Of a stretch of DNA of 64,000 nt, positions 41,412 to 51,656 are shown one piece after another (position 1 is the stretch's first letter; each line of letters starts with the position of its first letter). The position numbers and the translations under genes were made by a program. The notes under the pieces were generated by a model. The model was not told the origin of the DNA, made no database searches, and was given only the letters and a program-made list of their open reading frames with translations. Origin of the DNA: G963663495 sp963663495 (GTDB lineage Bacteria; Bacteroidota; Rhodothermia; Rhodothermales; Bin80). The DNA is taken from positions 2,108,001 to 2,172,000 of the forward strand of contig OY760427.1 in NCBI GenBank assembly GCA_963663495.1, in the 5' to 3' direction.

Positions 41412-42524
41412 ATGGCTACGGTTAGCAAAACAGCCCCGATAATGGAAGGAGTCGGCAGAAACGGGCAGGTACCCGACCGCACCGTACTTGAAGCCGAGTT
41501 CGCCGTATACCCGGCGGGGCGTTATTCGCATACGGATCTCGGGTTGTCCGAGGCCGAAGTGGTGGCGATGTACGAGAATATGCTGTTGCAGCGGCGATTT
41601 GAGGAACGATCCGCGCAGATGTACGGGAAGCAGAAGATTGCAGGTTTTCTCCATTTATATATAGGGCAAGAGGCAATATCTACAGGAACGGCCCAGTCAA
41701 TCAATATTGGTCAGGATACACTTATCACTGCGTATCGGGACCATGGGATCGCTCTCGCGCTTGGCATGAGCGCGGATGCATGTATGGCGGAGCTTTTTGG
41801 CAAGGTTACCGGGTGTTCGAAGGGAAAGGGGGGATCCATGCACTTCTTCAGTACCGAAAAGCGATTGTTCGGGGGGCATGGCATCGTCGGAGCACATATC
41901 CCCGTGGCCGTGGGTATTGCATTCGCACACAAGTACCGCAACGATGGTGGTGTGTGTGTTGCTTATTTCGGTGACGGAGCGGTTTGGCAAGGATCCTTTC
42001 ATGAATCAATGAACCTGGCGAGTTTGTACGGACTTCCCGTCGTAATGGTGGTGGAGAACAACCAGTACGCCATGGGCACCTCCGTAGATAGGGCCGCGGC
42101 AGAGACAGACCTCTACAAACAGAGTGTCAGTTATGCTATGCCAGGTGCGCTGGTTGATGGCATGGATGTTTTCAGCGTCCATGCGGCAATGCATGCGTTT
42201 GTGGGGCAAGCGCGAGAAAACAGGCCATCCCTGATTGAGATCCGCACGTACCGGTATCGTGGACATTCCATGAGCGACCCCGGGAAGTACCGTTCGAGGG
42301 AAGAATTGGAAGCCAAGAAGAATCAGGATCCTATCGTTCGGCTCAAGGCCTACATGCTGGATCATGCGATTGCCAAATTCGCCGAACTGGATGACATTGA
42401 TAGGAAGGTGAAAGAGCAGGTGGCATCGTCCGTTGAATTCGCCGATAGTAGTCCTTTCCCGGCGGAGGAGACGATATACGACCATGTGTACACCCAAGGA
42501 GATTTTCCCTTCCTTCAAGAATAG
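41412..42524 (+). CDS. pdhA: pyruvate dehydrogenase E1 component, alpha subunit
   Basis: This 370-residue thiamine-diphosphate-dependent subunit decarboxylates pyruvate. The TPP-binding block GDGAVWQGSFHESMNLAS and the phosphorylation-loop-type YRYRGHSMSDPGKYRSREE are present. The N-terminal ~35 residues form a poorly conserved extension. I start at the ATG at 41412 (MATVSKTAP); a TTG at 41376 extends the frame without support. It is the first gene of the E1-alpha/E1-beta/E2 operon, with 13 bases before the beta gene. E3 (dihydrolipoamide dehydrogenase) is not in the window. Confidence 0.95.
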   Translation: MATVSKTAPIMEGVGRNGQVPDRTVLEAEFAVYPAGRYSHTDLGLSEAEVVAMYENMLLQRRFEERSAQMYGKQKIAGFLHLYIGQEAISTGTAQSINIGQDTLITAYRDHGIALALGMSADACMAELFGKVTGCSKGKGGSMHFFSTEKRLFGGHGIVGAHIPVAVGIAFAHKYRNDGGVCVAYFGDGAVWQGSFHESMNLASLYGLPVVMVVENNQYAMGTSVDRAAAETDLYKQSVSYAMPGALVDGMDVFSVHAAMHAFVGQARENRPSLIEIRTYRYRGHSMSDPGKYRSREELEAKKNQDPIVRLKAYMLDHAIAKFAELDDIDRKVKEQVASSVEFADSSPFPAEETIYDHVYTQGDFPFLQE

Positions 42525-42537
42525 AGTTCAAGCGAAA

Positions 42538-43521
42538 ATGGCATTATTGCAACTTCGGGAGGCCATCCGGGAGGCGATGGTTGAGGAGATGGAGCGCGAT
42601 AGCGATGTTTTCCTGATGGGGGAAGAGGTCGCGGAGTATAATGGTGCCTACAAGGTTAGCGAGGGGATGGCCGCTCGTTTCGGGTCGAAGCGTGTCATTG
42701 ACACTCCCATTAGCGAGAACGGATTTGCAGGACTGGGGATCGGTGCGGCGCTCAGCGGGCTGCGCCCCATCATTGAGTTTATGACCTGGAATTTTGCATT
42801 CGTGGCATTTGATCAGATTGTCAATAATGCGGCGAAGATCCGTTATATGTCGGGGGGGCAGTTTTCGCTTCCAGTAGTATTTCGTGGCCCAAACGGTGCT
42901 GCGGGCCAATTGGCGGCAACGCACAACACCAGTGTGGAGGCCATTTACAGCGCCTTTCCTGGTCTGAAAATTGTTTCCATATCAAACCCCGACGACGCGA
43001 AGGGGCTGTTAAAGTCAGCTATCCGTGATCCTGATCCGGTATTGTTTCTGGAGAGCGAAATGATGTACGGGATGCGCGGAGAGGTCTCCGATGCTGATGA
43101 CTATACTATCCCTATGGGTAAGGCGCGTGTGGCGCGTGAAGGGGATGCTGTTACCATTGTCGGTCACAACAAGAGCTATTGGCGGGCCATGGAGGCGGCT
43201 GCCATGCTGGAGGCGGACGGATACGCGGCGGAGGTGATTGATCCCCGCACCATCCGTCCATTTGATTGGGAGACAGTCATAACTTCGGTCAGGAAGACTA
43301 ACCGGTGCGTCGTAGTTGACGAGAGCAACCCGTTCGGTAGTGTAGCGTCTGAGATTGCCTTTCAGCTCCAGTTGCGGTGCTTTGATTACCTGGATGCACC
43401 CGTGCGACGTGTCACAGCGCCGGACACGCCCCCACCGTATGCTAAGAACCTGATGCAGAACTACATGCCTGATGCTGAACAGGTTTACGAAAAATGTCGT
43501 CAGGTCATGTACTTGGGCTAG
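42538..43521 (+). CDS. pdhB: pyruvate dehydrogenase E1 component, beta subunit
   Basis: This 327-residue beta subunit has the transketolase pyrimidine-binding domain (MGEEVAEYNGAYKVSEGM, DTPISENGFAGLGIGAALSG) and a C-terminal transketolase domain (EVIDPRTIRPFDWETV, VVVDESNPFGSVASEIA). The ATG at 42538 matches the usual MALLQLREAIREAM start; the frame is open further upstream but overlaps pdhA. It forms the alpha2-beta2 E1 with the preceding gene. Confidence 0.95.
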   Translation: MALLQLREAIREAMVEEMERDSDVFLMGEEVAEYNGAYKVSEGMAARFGSKRVIDTPISENGFAGLGIGAALSGLRPIIEFMTWNFAFVAFDQIVNNAAKIRYMSGGQFSLPVVFRGPNGAAGQLAATHNTSVEAIYSAFPGLKIVSISNPDDAKGLLKSAIRDPDPVLFLESEMMYGMRGEVSDADDYTIPMGKARVAREGDAVTIVGHNKSYWRAMEAAAMLEADGYAAEVIDPRTIRPFDWETVITSVRKTNRCVVVDESNPFGSVASEIAFQLQLRCFDYLDAPVRRVTAPDTPPPYAKNLMQNYMPDAEQVYEKCRQVMYLG

Positions 43522-43548
43522 GCTCCTCACGCGCCACTCTATAGGACT

Positions 43549-44772
43549 ATGGCTATTGCGGTAGAAATGCCCAAGATGACCGACACGATGCAGGAGGGTG
43601 TCCTCGTGTCGTGGCTGGTGGAGGAGGGAGCGGCGATATCAGCCGGCGATGTCATCGCGCAAGTTGAGACGGATAAGGCTACAATGGATGTTGAAGCCTA
43701 TGATGACGGCGTGCTTCTCAAGCGCGTAGCCGGGGAGGGGGATAGTCTTGCCATCGGCAGTCTTATCGCGGTGCTTGGCGAGGAAGGTGAAAGTGCAAGT
43801 GCGGTCCTGGCAAAGTATGCACAGTCACAGGAAGCGTCTGCGGAGGAGGATGCGGCGTCTACATCCGGGACTACACCTACGCCGCCGAAGGGTGACAATG
43901 GCAGGGTAAAGGCCTCGCCGTTAGCCCGTCGCATGGCGATTGATCACGGTTTGGATCTCAGGGCCTTGGCTGGTTCGGGACCGGAGGGACGGATCATCAA
44001 ACGTGATATTGAGGCGGCGATGGTTCGTGCGTCCGAGCAGGAGGTAGCGGTCCTGCCACCTGTTGCATTTGCGCAGGCCGGTGACCGAACTTTCGAGACG
44101 GTTCGTATCAGCAGTATGCGCCGTGTCATTGCGCAAAGGCTTTCCGCGAGCAAGTTTACTGCTCCGCACTTCTATCTGACCGTTGATGTGGACATGGAGC
44201 GCGCTGTAGAGGCGAGAGCCAGTCTTAACGCTATGGGTGATGCTAGGATTTCTTACAACGACTTGGTTACGAAGGCCTCTGCTGCAGCTCTACTGGCACA
44301 TCCGGATGTCAATTGTTCGTATCACGAGGACGAAGGTAAGATTCGTCGCTACGGCTATGCGGATATAGCGGTCGCGGTTGCCATAGACGATGGGTTGGTG
44401 ACGCCGGTGTTGCGTGACGTTGATAGGAAGGGGCTGCGAGATATTGCCATGGAGACAAGGGCGCTCGCAGAGCGCGCGCGCGCTCGTACACTAGCTCCAG
44501 AGGAAATGGAGGGATCAACGTTTACGACGAGCAACCTTGGCATGTTTGGCATGGAAGCCTTTACGGCGATCATCAACCCGCCCAATGCGGCTATTCTGGC
44601 CATCGGGGCCATCAGGGATGTGCCGGTGATTAAAGATGGCAGCGTGATACCCGGCAAGCGCATGAAGTTGTCCTTGTCGTGCGATCATCGCGCCGTTGAT
44701 GGAGCGACGGGGGCCCGCTTCCTGGCCGCATTGCAGCAGCACTTGGAAGAGCCGCTAACGTTGCTGCTGTAG
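43549..44772 (+). CDS. pdhC: dihydrolipoamide acetyltransferase E2 of pyruvate dehydrogenase
   Basis: The 407-residue E2 core has one lipoyl domain with the modified Lys in VETDKATMDVEA (K43). An Ala/Ser/Thr/Pro-rich linker is followed by a peripheral-subunit-binding domain (ASPLARRMAIDHGLDLRALAG) and the catalytic domain ending in LSLSCDHRAVDGATGARFL with its His and Asp. It transfers the acetyl group to CoA and organises the complex. It follows pdhB by 27 bases. It has a single lipoyl domain, as in many Bacteroidota and alphaproteobacterial enzymes. Confidence 0.95.
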   Translation: MAIAVEMPKMTDTMQEGVLVSWLVEEGAAISAGDVIAQVETDKATMDVEAYDDGVLLKRVAGEGDSLAIGSLIAVLGEEGESASAVLAKYAQSQEASAEEDAASTSGTTPTPPKGDNGRVKASPLARRMAIDHGLDLRALAGSGPEGRIIKRDIEAAMVRASEQEVAVLPPVAFAQAGDRTFETVRISSMRRVIAQRLSASKFTAPHFYLTVDVDMERAVEARASLNAMGDARISYNDLVTKASAAALLAHPDVNCSYHEDEGKIRRYGYADIAVAVAIDDGLVTPVLRDVDRKGLRDIAMETRALAERARARTLAPEEMEGSTFTTSNLGMFGMEAFTAIINPPNAAILAIGAIRDVPVIKDGSVIPGKRMKLSLSCDHRAVDGATGARFLAALQQHLEEPLTLLL

Positions 44773-44777
44773 GCAAG

Positions 44778-45596
44778 GTGAAGATTGCACTGCTGGCCGA
44801 TCTGCATTTTGGTCGGATCGCAGGTCCGGAGATTGTATCCGCCCTTGTTCGAGATATCCGCGAGCAGGATGTTAACCTTGTTGTTTTGGCGGGTGATTTG
44901 ACGCAGCGTGCTCGTCCGCGGGAGTTCAGGGCTGCGGTCCGGTTTATTGAGCGTCTGCAGGTCCCTGTGGTGGCGGTGCCCGGGAATCACGATGTGTATC
45001 CGTGGTGGCATTTAGTACCGCGTCTGTGGTTTCCTCTGCGCAGGTTTCACAGGTGGATTACTCCGCAGCGGTTTCCTGTGGTTGAGGTGCCGGGCGTTGT
45101 GATGTTGGGGATTAATTCAGCAACGGGGCGCCGGATACAGCGCGGCTTTGTCGACACGCGGGCGATTGGCCGCATGCGGGAGTTGTTTCAGTCTTGCGGG
45201 ACTTGCGTTCTCACCGTGCTTGTTGTGCACCATCCACCGTGGGGCGAAGCCGGCTCGCAGCCGCTTTTTGCGGACAGCGGGACAGATGCGGTGCCCGACA
45301 TGGTTCTCTGCGGTCATGCGCACGTGTCCTGGTCGGGTATCCGGCATATGTCGGGCCGTCCCGTGGTCATCGTCCAAGCGGGTACGGCGACATCGCACCG
45401 ATGGCGTGAGCCGCAGATGGGCGTTAATTCCTATCAGATGGTGACTATTGCGGACACTATGGTAAGCGTGGAGGAGCGGCGTTTCGTTTTGTCGGCGCAG
45501 GCCTTCGGACCGCACGGGCACTTTATGTTTACGCGTGATAGCAATCGGGTGTGGGTGAAGGGTGGGCACATGGATGCGGCGCCTACGTGTATTTGA
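44778..45596 (+). CDS. metallophosphoesterase (calcineurin-like)
   Basis: The 272-residue cytosolic phosphoesterase has the full five-motif metal site: DLHFG (D8, H10), GDLTQ, GNHDVY, VVHHPPWG and GHAHVS. It resembles the 3',5'-cAMP phosphodiesterase/CpdA-like group. The GTG start lies 5 bases after the E2 stop, so it is the last gene of the pdh operon. Substrate is unknown; candidates are a nucleotide or phospholipid head group. No signal peptide is present. Confidence 0.88.
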   Translation: MKIALLADLHFGRIAGPEIVSALVRDIREQDVNLVVLAGDLTQRARPREFRAAVRFIERLQVPVVAVPGNHDVYPWWHLVPRLWFPLRRFHRWITPQRFPVVEVPGVVMLGINSATGRRIQRGFVDTRAIGRMRELFQSCGTCVLTVLVVHHPPWGEAGSQPLFADSGTDAVPDMVLCGHAHVSWSGIRHMSGRPVVIVQAGTATSHRWREPQMGVNSYQMVTIADTMVSVEERRFVLSAQAFGPHGHFMFTRDSNRVWVKGGHMDAAPTCI

Positions 45597-45794
45597 AAAA
45601 GTACGCCGGAATGCATATCTCGGCGGGTTTCGGGATAAGGCTGGTTTGAGGCAACCAATTGCGAGACAGACAATTTTAGCTTGTATTACGCATGCATGTA
45701 CTAGTACGTGTATTACGCGAAACAGGAATAGTCATGCAATGTCCGCGTGGCTGATCTACACAATCATCAACATCCCCGGAGGGGGAGTTTAACT
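45597..45794. promoter_or_regulatory. intergenic region before the giant secreted protein
   Basis: About 200 bases with two TATTACGC repeats bracketing the palindrome GTACTAGTAC (near 45697-45706). A GGAGGGGGAG purine-rich stretch 7 bases before the ATG at 45795 would serve as an unusually strong ribosome-binding site. Confidence 0.4.
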
Positions 45795-48700
45795 ATGAAA
45801 CACCTTACAACATTCATGCGCTGCTCTGCGATGCTACTGCTGCTCGCTGTAGTCGGCGTTCAAAGTGCGTGGGCGCAGACGACGGATACCCTGTATGTCG
45901 AACGCAACGGCCGTAGCGCTACTGCGGCGGCCGATTGTGCGCTCTCCAATCCTTGCAGTTTCGCTACTGCAGCAGGCTTCCTCTCCACCCCAACCGACCC
46001 GGTTATTGCCGTACGGGTCAGAAGCAGCGGGTCTACGGTGCGTTTGAAGGGCGATGTCACCCTGGATGAGGATGTCGAATTCCACGCATGGACCGAAGAT
46101 GGTGAAGCTATTTCAAGTACTACCCCGAATGATCATGGTGGGAAGCGGATATCCGCGACAATTATCCTTGAAGGTGATGTGACCCTTGAAGCTAAAGTTA
46201 CTGCCCTTGAATACAAGGATATGAAAATGATGGATGATCCTCTCACGGTTTTCGACGAGTCAAAAGATCATGGTGGCAAGGTTTCACTCGTATTTGAGGG
46301 AGATATTACCGCGAACGAGGACGGTGCATTTGCTGGCGATGTTTTGGTCGGGGGAGGCAGCAGTTCGGCTACGATTACTCTTGCCGAATGTAACCCCGTA
46401 TTCAGTGTTGCATCATTGACAGTACTTGGCGATGTGAAGGTCGCACAAGCAGAGGGTCAAACTGATTGCACAGGTATTACCCTCTCCGAGGGCATTATGG
46501 TAATGGCAGGCACGTTGGATATGGCTGATTACAATCTTACGCTTGCACCGATGGGCGAAGATGCCAAGAGCATGATCGCCGCCGGCGCTGCGATAACAGG
46601 CGACGATGGTGTATTGGAACTTCAGCCTAATCCCGCAATGGCGCAAGACAATGCTGCTCTGACACAAGCACTTCTGGAAGACCCGGATGACGCAAGCAGT
46701 GTGCTTACCGGTAAGGAACTTGAGGCTGCACTTGTGAAACGCAATCCGCCCGCAGCCGGGGCCGGCGTGAAGGTCGCTTTTGCCACACCCACCGAGACAG
46801 GTGCGTCTACCCCCTACGGACAATATGGGGCTCATAGTGAATGTGCGGCATTTGATCCTAAAGGCGATAGAGTTAAGGATGATGACGGAATGGATATTAC
46901 GCCCACATCTGGCACTAATAGTGATCCCCTAAGGACTATATTCCCGAACGCAGACGACGAATCTAAACCATACGATCCGAAGGACCCAGATGCTCTACAG
47001 GTGTTTGCTATTCAGACTGCCGATAGGATCACTTGTAGTGCAACCATTCCGTCTGACGGGATCTTAGGTATAGTTACCAAGATTAACAAAGGTGTTACAC
47101 CGGTAACGGCAGACGCAACCGCGACCCCGCCGCGGGCGGCGGTAAAAGCTGCTGCCGGATATCTTGAATACAAGCCGTTTTCGGTAACGGACGGTTTTGG
47201 AATTGCCGATGTGGTCATAATTGATGGCATTGACGTCCGGAGTTGTTACGAGATTGAAGGAGGCGGAGCCCTTGACATTGACATTACCAAAACGGACCAA
47301 GGTGGGGTCTGCGTTGATGTACCGACGATCGGTGGCGGTGGTGCCGTTAGAAATAACGGCGGCGCCTTGATTCTTAGGTCAACGACAACAGTAGATGGAG
47401 ATTTCATCAACGCTGGTCAAGCTCGTACCGAGTTTTGGAGATCGGCGAAGATCACAGGTAGTATGGAGATCAATGGGACCTATGAAGGTAGTGGTGGTGA
47501 TCCAGAAATGACAGATGAATTGATTGGCATGCACGACTTGCATAAAAGCGGAGCATCGGAGCATGTCGCCCTGCAAGGCGCGCGTGTGCCAGGCGTTGTC
47601 GCCTACAATGCGTTGGATATTGAAGGTGATCTAGACCTTAGAGACACAAATGAAAGTAGCGATGGAGTGGAATGGGACTCAGGATTGGTATTGAGTGGTG
47701 ATTCCAATCCGGCCAAGCGCGACAACGCAAGAGCAACGGAGAAAAAAGTCAGAGAGACGGGGGCGATTGTGAGCACCGTTCGTGGTTCGATCTTGTCAAG
47801 TGATACCACATATGTTCAACTGGGTGATCATGATAGATTTCACAATTTAACTGTTGAAGGTGACGTATCGATGAGGGGTGGTGACGAAGCGCCTTACGTA
47901 ATAAAACAAAGCGAATATGTCACAAAGTATCAGCAGGATGAGACGGAGGGCAACATTTGCCGCGGAACGACCGACAGTGAACCGGTGGGAAACAGTCTCG
48001 TGTTGGCGGGAGACACAGAGCAGATTATCTCACTTGCTTCGACGCTTGCGCTCAATGCCTTGACCGTCGCCAAATCTGGTAGTGGAAAAGCTATCATTGA
48101 GAGGGGCGCAATCACGGCGGGCGTAGTTGACCTCGTGTCGGGTGAAATCGTCACCGATGGCAACTTGTCGACTAGCGAGGTGAGACGGAGCGGAGGCAGC
48201 GTAGCAAAAGGGGAAGGAGAAATGGCTTTTGCTTCGCCACCTACTGTGGTGTCCTATGTCGGCGGAGACCAAACGACCGGTGATGAAATTCAAGGTGCAA
48301 AAATTGGTACGGTGCAGGTGTCGTCATCTGGCACCATCACCCTGTCCAAAGACCTGGAGATTGCTCCGGGGGGACATTTGTATCTGGCAAACGGTACGCT
48401 TAGCTCGGGAGCTAACACGTTATCTCTGAACAGAAATGTCACCGTGCATCATGGCGCAGGCGAATTGGCAGCGGGTGAAGGAGGAGAAATTGCACTCCCG
48501 AATGTCGTCAAGCCAGTAGATAAATATGATAATGCGCAGCACGGGCTTACATTGGCGTACAAAGACGGAGGGGAACGCTCAGTAGGTATGGCGTGGCCGG
48601 CTGGCGCAGAGGCACCAGGCGTGATAGGCGTCAGGAATGTCGAAATAGATGGGACGATGTGCAAGGAAGACCCAGTCGTGACTTTGAACGATGGTTTCAG

Positions 48701-51398
48701 CCGCTTTGATGGCAACGTTACAATCACGAAAGGCACACTCAACATTAATGGACAGCATTTGGTGGCTTTCCATGAATTAAAGCAGACGGGTAGCCAGATG
48801 GTAACTGTCGGAGAGGACGGTAACCTGATGGCTGGTGACAAGGGGGTCCTTCATCTTGCATCTGCTACAGGAGCGGAAAATGTACGGGACGTGACACTGA
48901 ATTTGTATGATGGCAAATCCATTGGGGCCTTGATAGTCAAGAAAGAGGCCAAGAAGGTCAGTACCGTAACCGTTACAGCAAACGCCGCCGATGCAACGAT
49001 CAGAATTGATAGTCTGGTAGTTGAGCATGGCGATGTCGAAGTGCATGCGTACGTGAAGCAGCTTAACGTGTCTACTGTGACACAGAATGGCGGGGCGATA
49101 ATGCTGGCGGATACGGCAGATGATTTGGATGCTGCAGCAGAGGGAGATCAGCCGCAGTCACTGGTAGTGGGTACAGAAGAGGCCCCTGGGAAGCACATGA
49201 TTTCTGGTGATGCCACATTTACCGTCGAAGGAGGTAATGTCACAGTAAACGGAGATTACCGTCAAGGCCCGGAAGTGATGCTGGACGATGATATGAACCC
49301 ATTGCCAAGCTTGGCCAACGCAACTTTCTACCTTGATGGCGGAAAACATGTCGTGACAGGTAATTTCCATGTTGCTCAGGATCTCTCTGAGTCTGGAGTG
49401 GAGGCAGACAAAACGAAGAAGAATTCGTACAACCATGGTCCATGTGGGGCCACGGATGATGTCGGGGAGCTTGTTGTTGGTGGGAATTACGCCTTTCATG
49501 GAACAGGCGCATGTACTGAGGGTGATGATGCGACCAAAGGCCTTTCCGGATTGGTGACATTTAATGGAGAGGCTGTACAGTCGGTGATGACGGATAACGA
49601 TGCGGCAGCGCAGTTCGGTTCCGTAACAATTAATTCCAGCAGTAAGGACGGAGTAGCTGGCGTCATGTTGATGGGTCCGGTAATGCAAAACATGGGCGGG
49701 ATACTTACGCTTACACGTGGAGTTATCAACGCCGGAGACGAAGGATATACATGGTCATTGCTGAATACCGGCATAGAGGAGGATTTAGCAACCAGCAATA
49801 CATCGCAAACCGGGACGATTCAGACGGGCTCCCGTAATTCGTACGTTGCGGGTAACATCGGTCGGTCCGTGGTTAAGGGCAACAGCGGTAGTGGTGTTGT
49901 TACGGGTGGCTACCTTTTCCCTGTAGGTGCCCCGAAAGATCCTGAAGATGCAGGTCGCCAGGTTGACAGGTTTAGACCGATGACGCTGCAGTTTAGCGAC
50001 GATTTGGTCAGCGAGCGGCTAGCGACAGTGAGTGCGTTGGGTGTAGAGAGGGATGACTTGGAGTGGCCGGAAGATGGAATCATTGTTGACGGAAGCGGTG
50101 GAGGCACGATTGCGCTGGATGTTGTGGGCGATATTTTTTGGAGGCTTTCTTTTGATGGAATTCCTGATTACGATCCCAACGTCCGCGTAGCCGCCGATGG
50201 GCTGGCTAACGTGTTCGATGCAAGCGGACTGCGTCTTGTCCAGTGGGACTGTGATATGACAAACCCAAGGTTGGCTGGTATATATGATTTGGATCAAGGA
50301 CAGGGTGGCGATAACGACTTCAATGTCAACGATCGCATAAACGGTATCCTGAATCTGACCCAGGAGGGAGTGGAAGTTGAAGATTGCAATATCATCGGTA
50401 TCGCAGCTAACTACCTGCAGAATCCGATCAGCGCACCGCCCATCCAAGGAGGCATAGCTAATGTTCAATTTATACAGAACGTAGCTGACGACGCCGTAGA
50501 CGTATGGGTCAGTGGCAATAGGGTCTTGGATAACTGGGCCGCACAGACAGCAACAGCGTTTACGAATCTCGGAAGCGGTGAGCATACGGTTGAGGTGGTG
50601 GCGGCGACGGCTGAAGATAATTCAAGTCCATTGGCGTCTACGACTGCGACTTTTGCGCACGAGGGAGATTACAACGTGATTTTGTACGGCCCGGCTACCG
50701 CCATTGAGATAGAAGTTGTCTCGAATGTGCGTCGGTCTGCGTCGGACGAAGAACAGGTAGATTTCTACTTGGTCCACGGCGCTGCGGGTGTTCCTGCAGT
50801 TGACATCCGGCTTATTGATCCGATAGACAATGATCAGGTCATTGATCTATTGGCCAATAACGTAGACTACAGCGACGTAGGCTCTTATTTGTCCTTAGCT
50901 CCGGGCGGATACAATTTCGAGGTAACGACGGCAGATAATTCCGCTCAGCTGGCAGTCTTCAGGGTTGAACTACAGCATTACAGAGGTCAGGCGGTGGTCA
51001 TGAACCTTGTAACGCCTACCGCGGCAACCGTTGGTAGAGGAATGATGGGTGTTGACGGAAATGGTGATACGTTCTTCCCGGACCTTATCACATCAAACGA
51101 AGCGGATATAGAGCTGCCGGACGAGTTTGCGCTCCAAGGTAACTATCCTAACCCGTTCAATCCGGCTACAAGCATCCAAATTGATCTTCCAGAGAATGCT
51201 GAGGTGACGATTCAGGTGGTAGACATGCTGGGTCGGCATGTGATGACGGTGCCAACGCAGAAAATTGATGCCGGTGCGAAACGTGCAGTAGAATTGGACG
51301 GATCAAACTTGGCATCTGGGACCTACCTGTACAGGGTCATTGCTAAGATGGCGTCGGGGACGCATATTGATTCAGGCCGTATGGTACTCGTTAAGTAG
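45795..51398 (+). CDS. giant secreted protein with DUF4397 and type IX (Por) sorting domain
   Basis: This 1867-residue secreted protein begins with a signal peptide (MKHLTTFMRCSAMLLLLAVV ... AWA). A very long Asp/Gly/Thr-rich beta-helix-like region follows, with parallel-strand repeats such as GDVTLDEDVEF, GDVTLEAKV, GDVKVAQAEG and GDLDLRDT. A DUF4397-like domain lies near residues 1555-1760 (VQFIQNVADDAVDVWVSGNR; FYLVHGAAGVPAVDIRL). The C-terminus (FALQGNYPNPFNPATSIQID ... SGTYLYRVIAKM..GRMVLVK) is a type A sorting domain used by the type IX secretion system. It is probably a cell-surface adhesin or stalk-like protein. The ATG at 45795 is supported by the signal peptide and ribosome-binding site. 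A stem-loop follows the gene. Confidence 0.93.
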   Translation: MKHLTTFMRCSAMLLLLAVVGVQSAWAQTTDTLYVERNGRSATAAADCALSNPCSFATAAGFLSTPTDPVIAVRVRSSGSTVRLKGDVTLDEDVEFHAWTEDGEAISSTTPNDHGGKRISATIILEGDVTLEAKVTALEYKDMKMMDDPLTVFDESKDHGGKVSLVFEGDITANEDGAFAGDVLVGGGSSSATITLAECNPVFSVASLTVLGDVKVAQAEGQTDCTGITLSEGIMVMAGTLDMADYNLTLAPMGEDAKSMIAAGAAITGDDGVLELQPNPAMAQDNAALTQALLEDPDDASSVLTGKELEAALVKRNPPAAGAGVKVAFATPTETGASTPYGQYGAHSECAAFDPKGDRVKDDDGMDITPTSGTNSDPLRTIFPNADDESKPYDPKDPDALQVFAIQTADRITCSATIPSDGILGIVTKINKGVTPVTADATATPPRAAVKAAAGYLEYKPFSVTDGFGIADVVIIDGIDVRSCYEIEGGGALDIDITKTDQGGVCVDVPTIGGGGAVRNNGGALILRSTTTVDGDFINAGQARTEFWRSAKITGSMEINGTYEGSGGDPEMTDELIGMHDLHKSGASEHVALQGARVPGVVAYNALDIEGDLDLRDTNESSDGVEWDSGLVLSGDSNPAKRDNARATEKKVRETGAIVSTVRGSILSSDTTYVQLGDHDRFHNLTVEGDVSMRGGDEAPYVIKQSEYVTKYQQDETEGNICRGTTDSEPVGNSLVLAGDTEQIISLASTLALNALTVAKSGSGKAIIERGAITAGVVDLVSGEIVTDGNLSTSEVRRSGGSVAKGEGEMAFASPPTVVSYVGGDQTTGDEIQGAKIGTVQVSSSGTITLSKDLEIAPGGHLYLANGTLSSGANTLSLNRNVTVHHGAGELAAGEGGEIALPNVVKPVDKYDNAQHGLTLAYKDGGERSVGMAWPAGAEAPGVIGVRNVEIDGTMCKEDPVVTLNDGFSRFDGNVTITKGTLNINGQHLVAFHELKQTGSQMVTVGEDGNLMAGDKGVLHLASATGAENVRDVTLNLYDGKSIGALIVKKEAKKVSTVTVTANAADATIRIDSLVVEHGDVEVHAYVKQLNVSTVTQNGGAIMLADTADDLDAAAEGDQPQSLVVGTEEAPGKHMISGDATFTVEGGNVTVNGDYRQGPEVMLDDDMNPLPSLANATFYLDGGKHVVTGNFHVAQDLSESGVEADKTKKNSYNHGPCGATDDVGELVVGGNYAFHGTGACTEGDDATKGLSGLVTFNGEAVQSVMTDNDAAAQFGSVTINSSSKDGVAGVMLMGPVMQNMGGILTLTRGVINAGDEGYTWSLLNTGIEEDLATSNTSQTGTIQTGSRNSYVAGNIGRSVVKGNSGSGVVTGGYLFPVGAPKDPEDAGRQVDRFRPMTLQFSDDLVSERLATVSALGVERDDLEWPEDGIIVDGSGGGTIALDVVGDIFWRLSFDGIPDYDPNVRVAADGLANVFDASGLRLVQWDCDMTNPRLAGIYDLDQGQGGDNDFNVNDRINGILNLTQEGVEVEDCNIIGIAANYLQNPISAPPIQGGIANVQFIQNVADDAVDVWVSGNRVLDNWAAQTATAFTNLGSGEHTVEVVAATAEDNSSPLASTTATFAHEGDYNVILYGPATAIEIEVVSNVRRSASDEEQVDFYLVHGAAGVPAVDIRLIDPIDNDQVIDLLANNVDYSDVGSYLSLAPGGYNFEVTTADNSAQLAVFRVELQHYRGQAVVMNLVTPTAATVGRGMMGVDGNGDTFFPDLITSNEADIELPDEFALQGNYPNPFNPATSIQIDLPENAEVTIQVVDMLGRHVMTVPTQKIDAGAKRAVELDGSNLASGTYLYRVIAKMASGTHIDSGRMVLVK

Positions 51399-51431
51399 TA
51401 CCGTACGCTAAATCAAGCTGTAAGAGAGGGA

Positions 51432-51466
51432 GTACGCCCCGGTGCCTTAAGGGTACCGGGGCGTAC
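51432..51466 (+). terminator. strong stem-loop after the giant secreted protein gene
   Basis: Arms GTACGCCCCGGT and ACCGGGGCGTAC form a perfect 12-bp stem with an 11-base loop, 33 bases after the stop codon. No U-run follows, as is common in Bacteroidota terminators. Confidence 0.7.
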
Positions 51467-51656
51467 GTGTGTTCAGGAAGCATGTGGTAGTGTGCATGCT
51501 CAGGCAGAAGTGACGCGAATTGAAGCCCCTGGAGTGGTAAGATGGTTGTGTCGGGGCCGACCATGAGCGGGTGCAACCGAGAGCGGAATCCGGTAGTACC
51601 AAGAAGTGGGGTGCACGGTAAGTAGTGTATATGAGCAACCTACGAAGGATTGAGAA

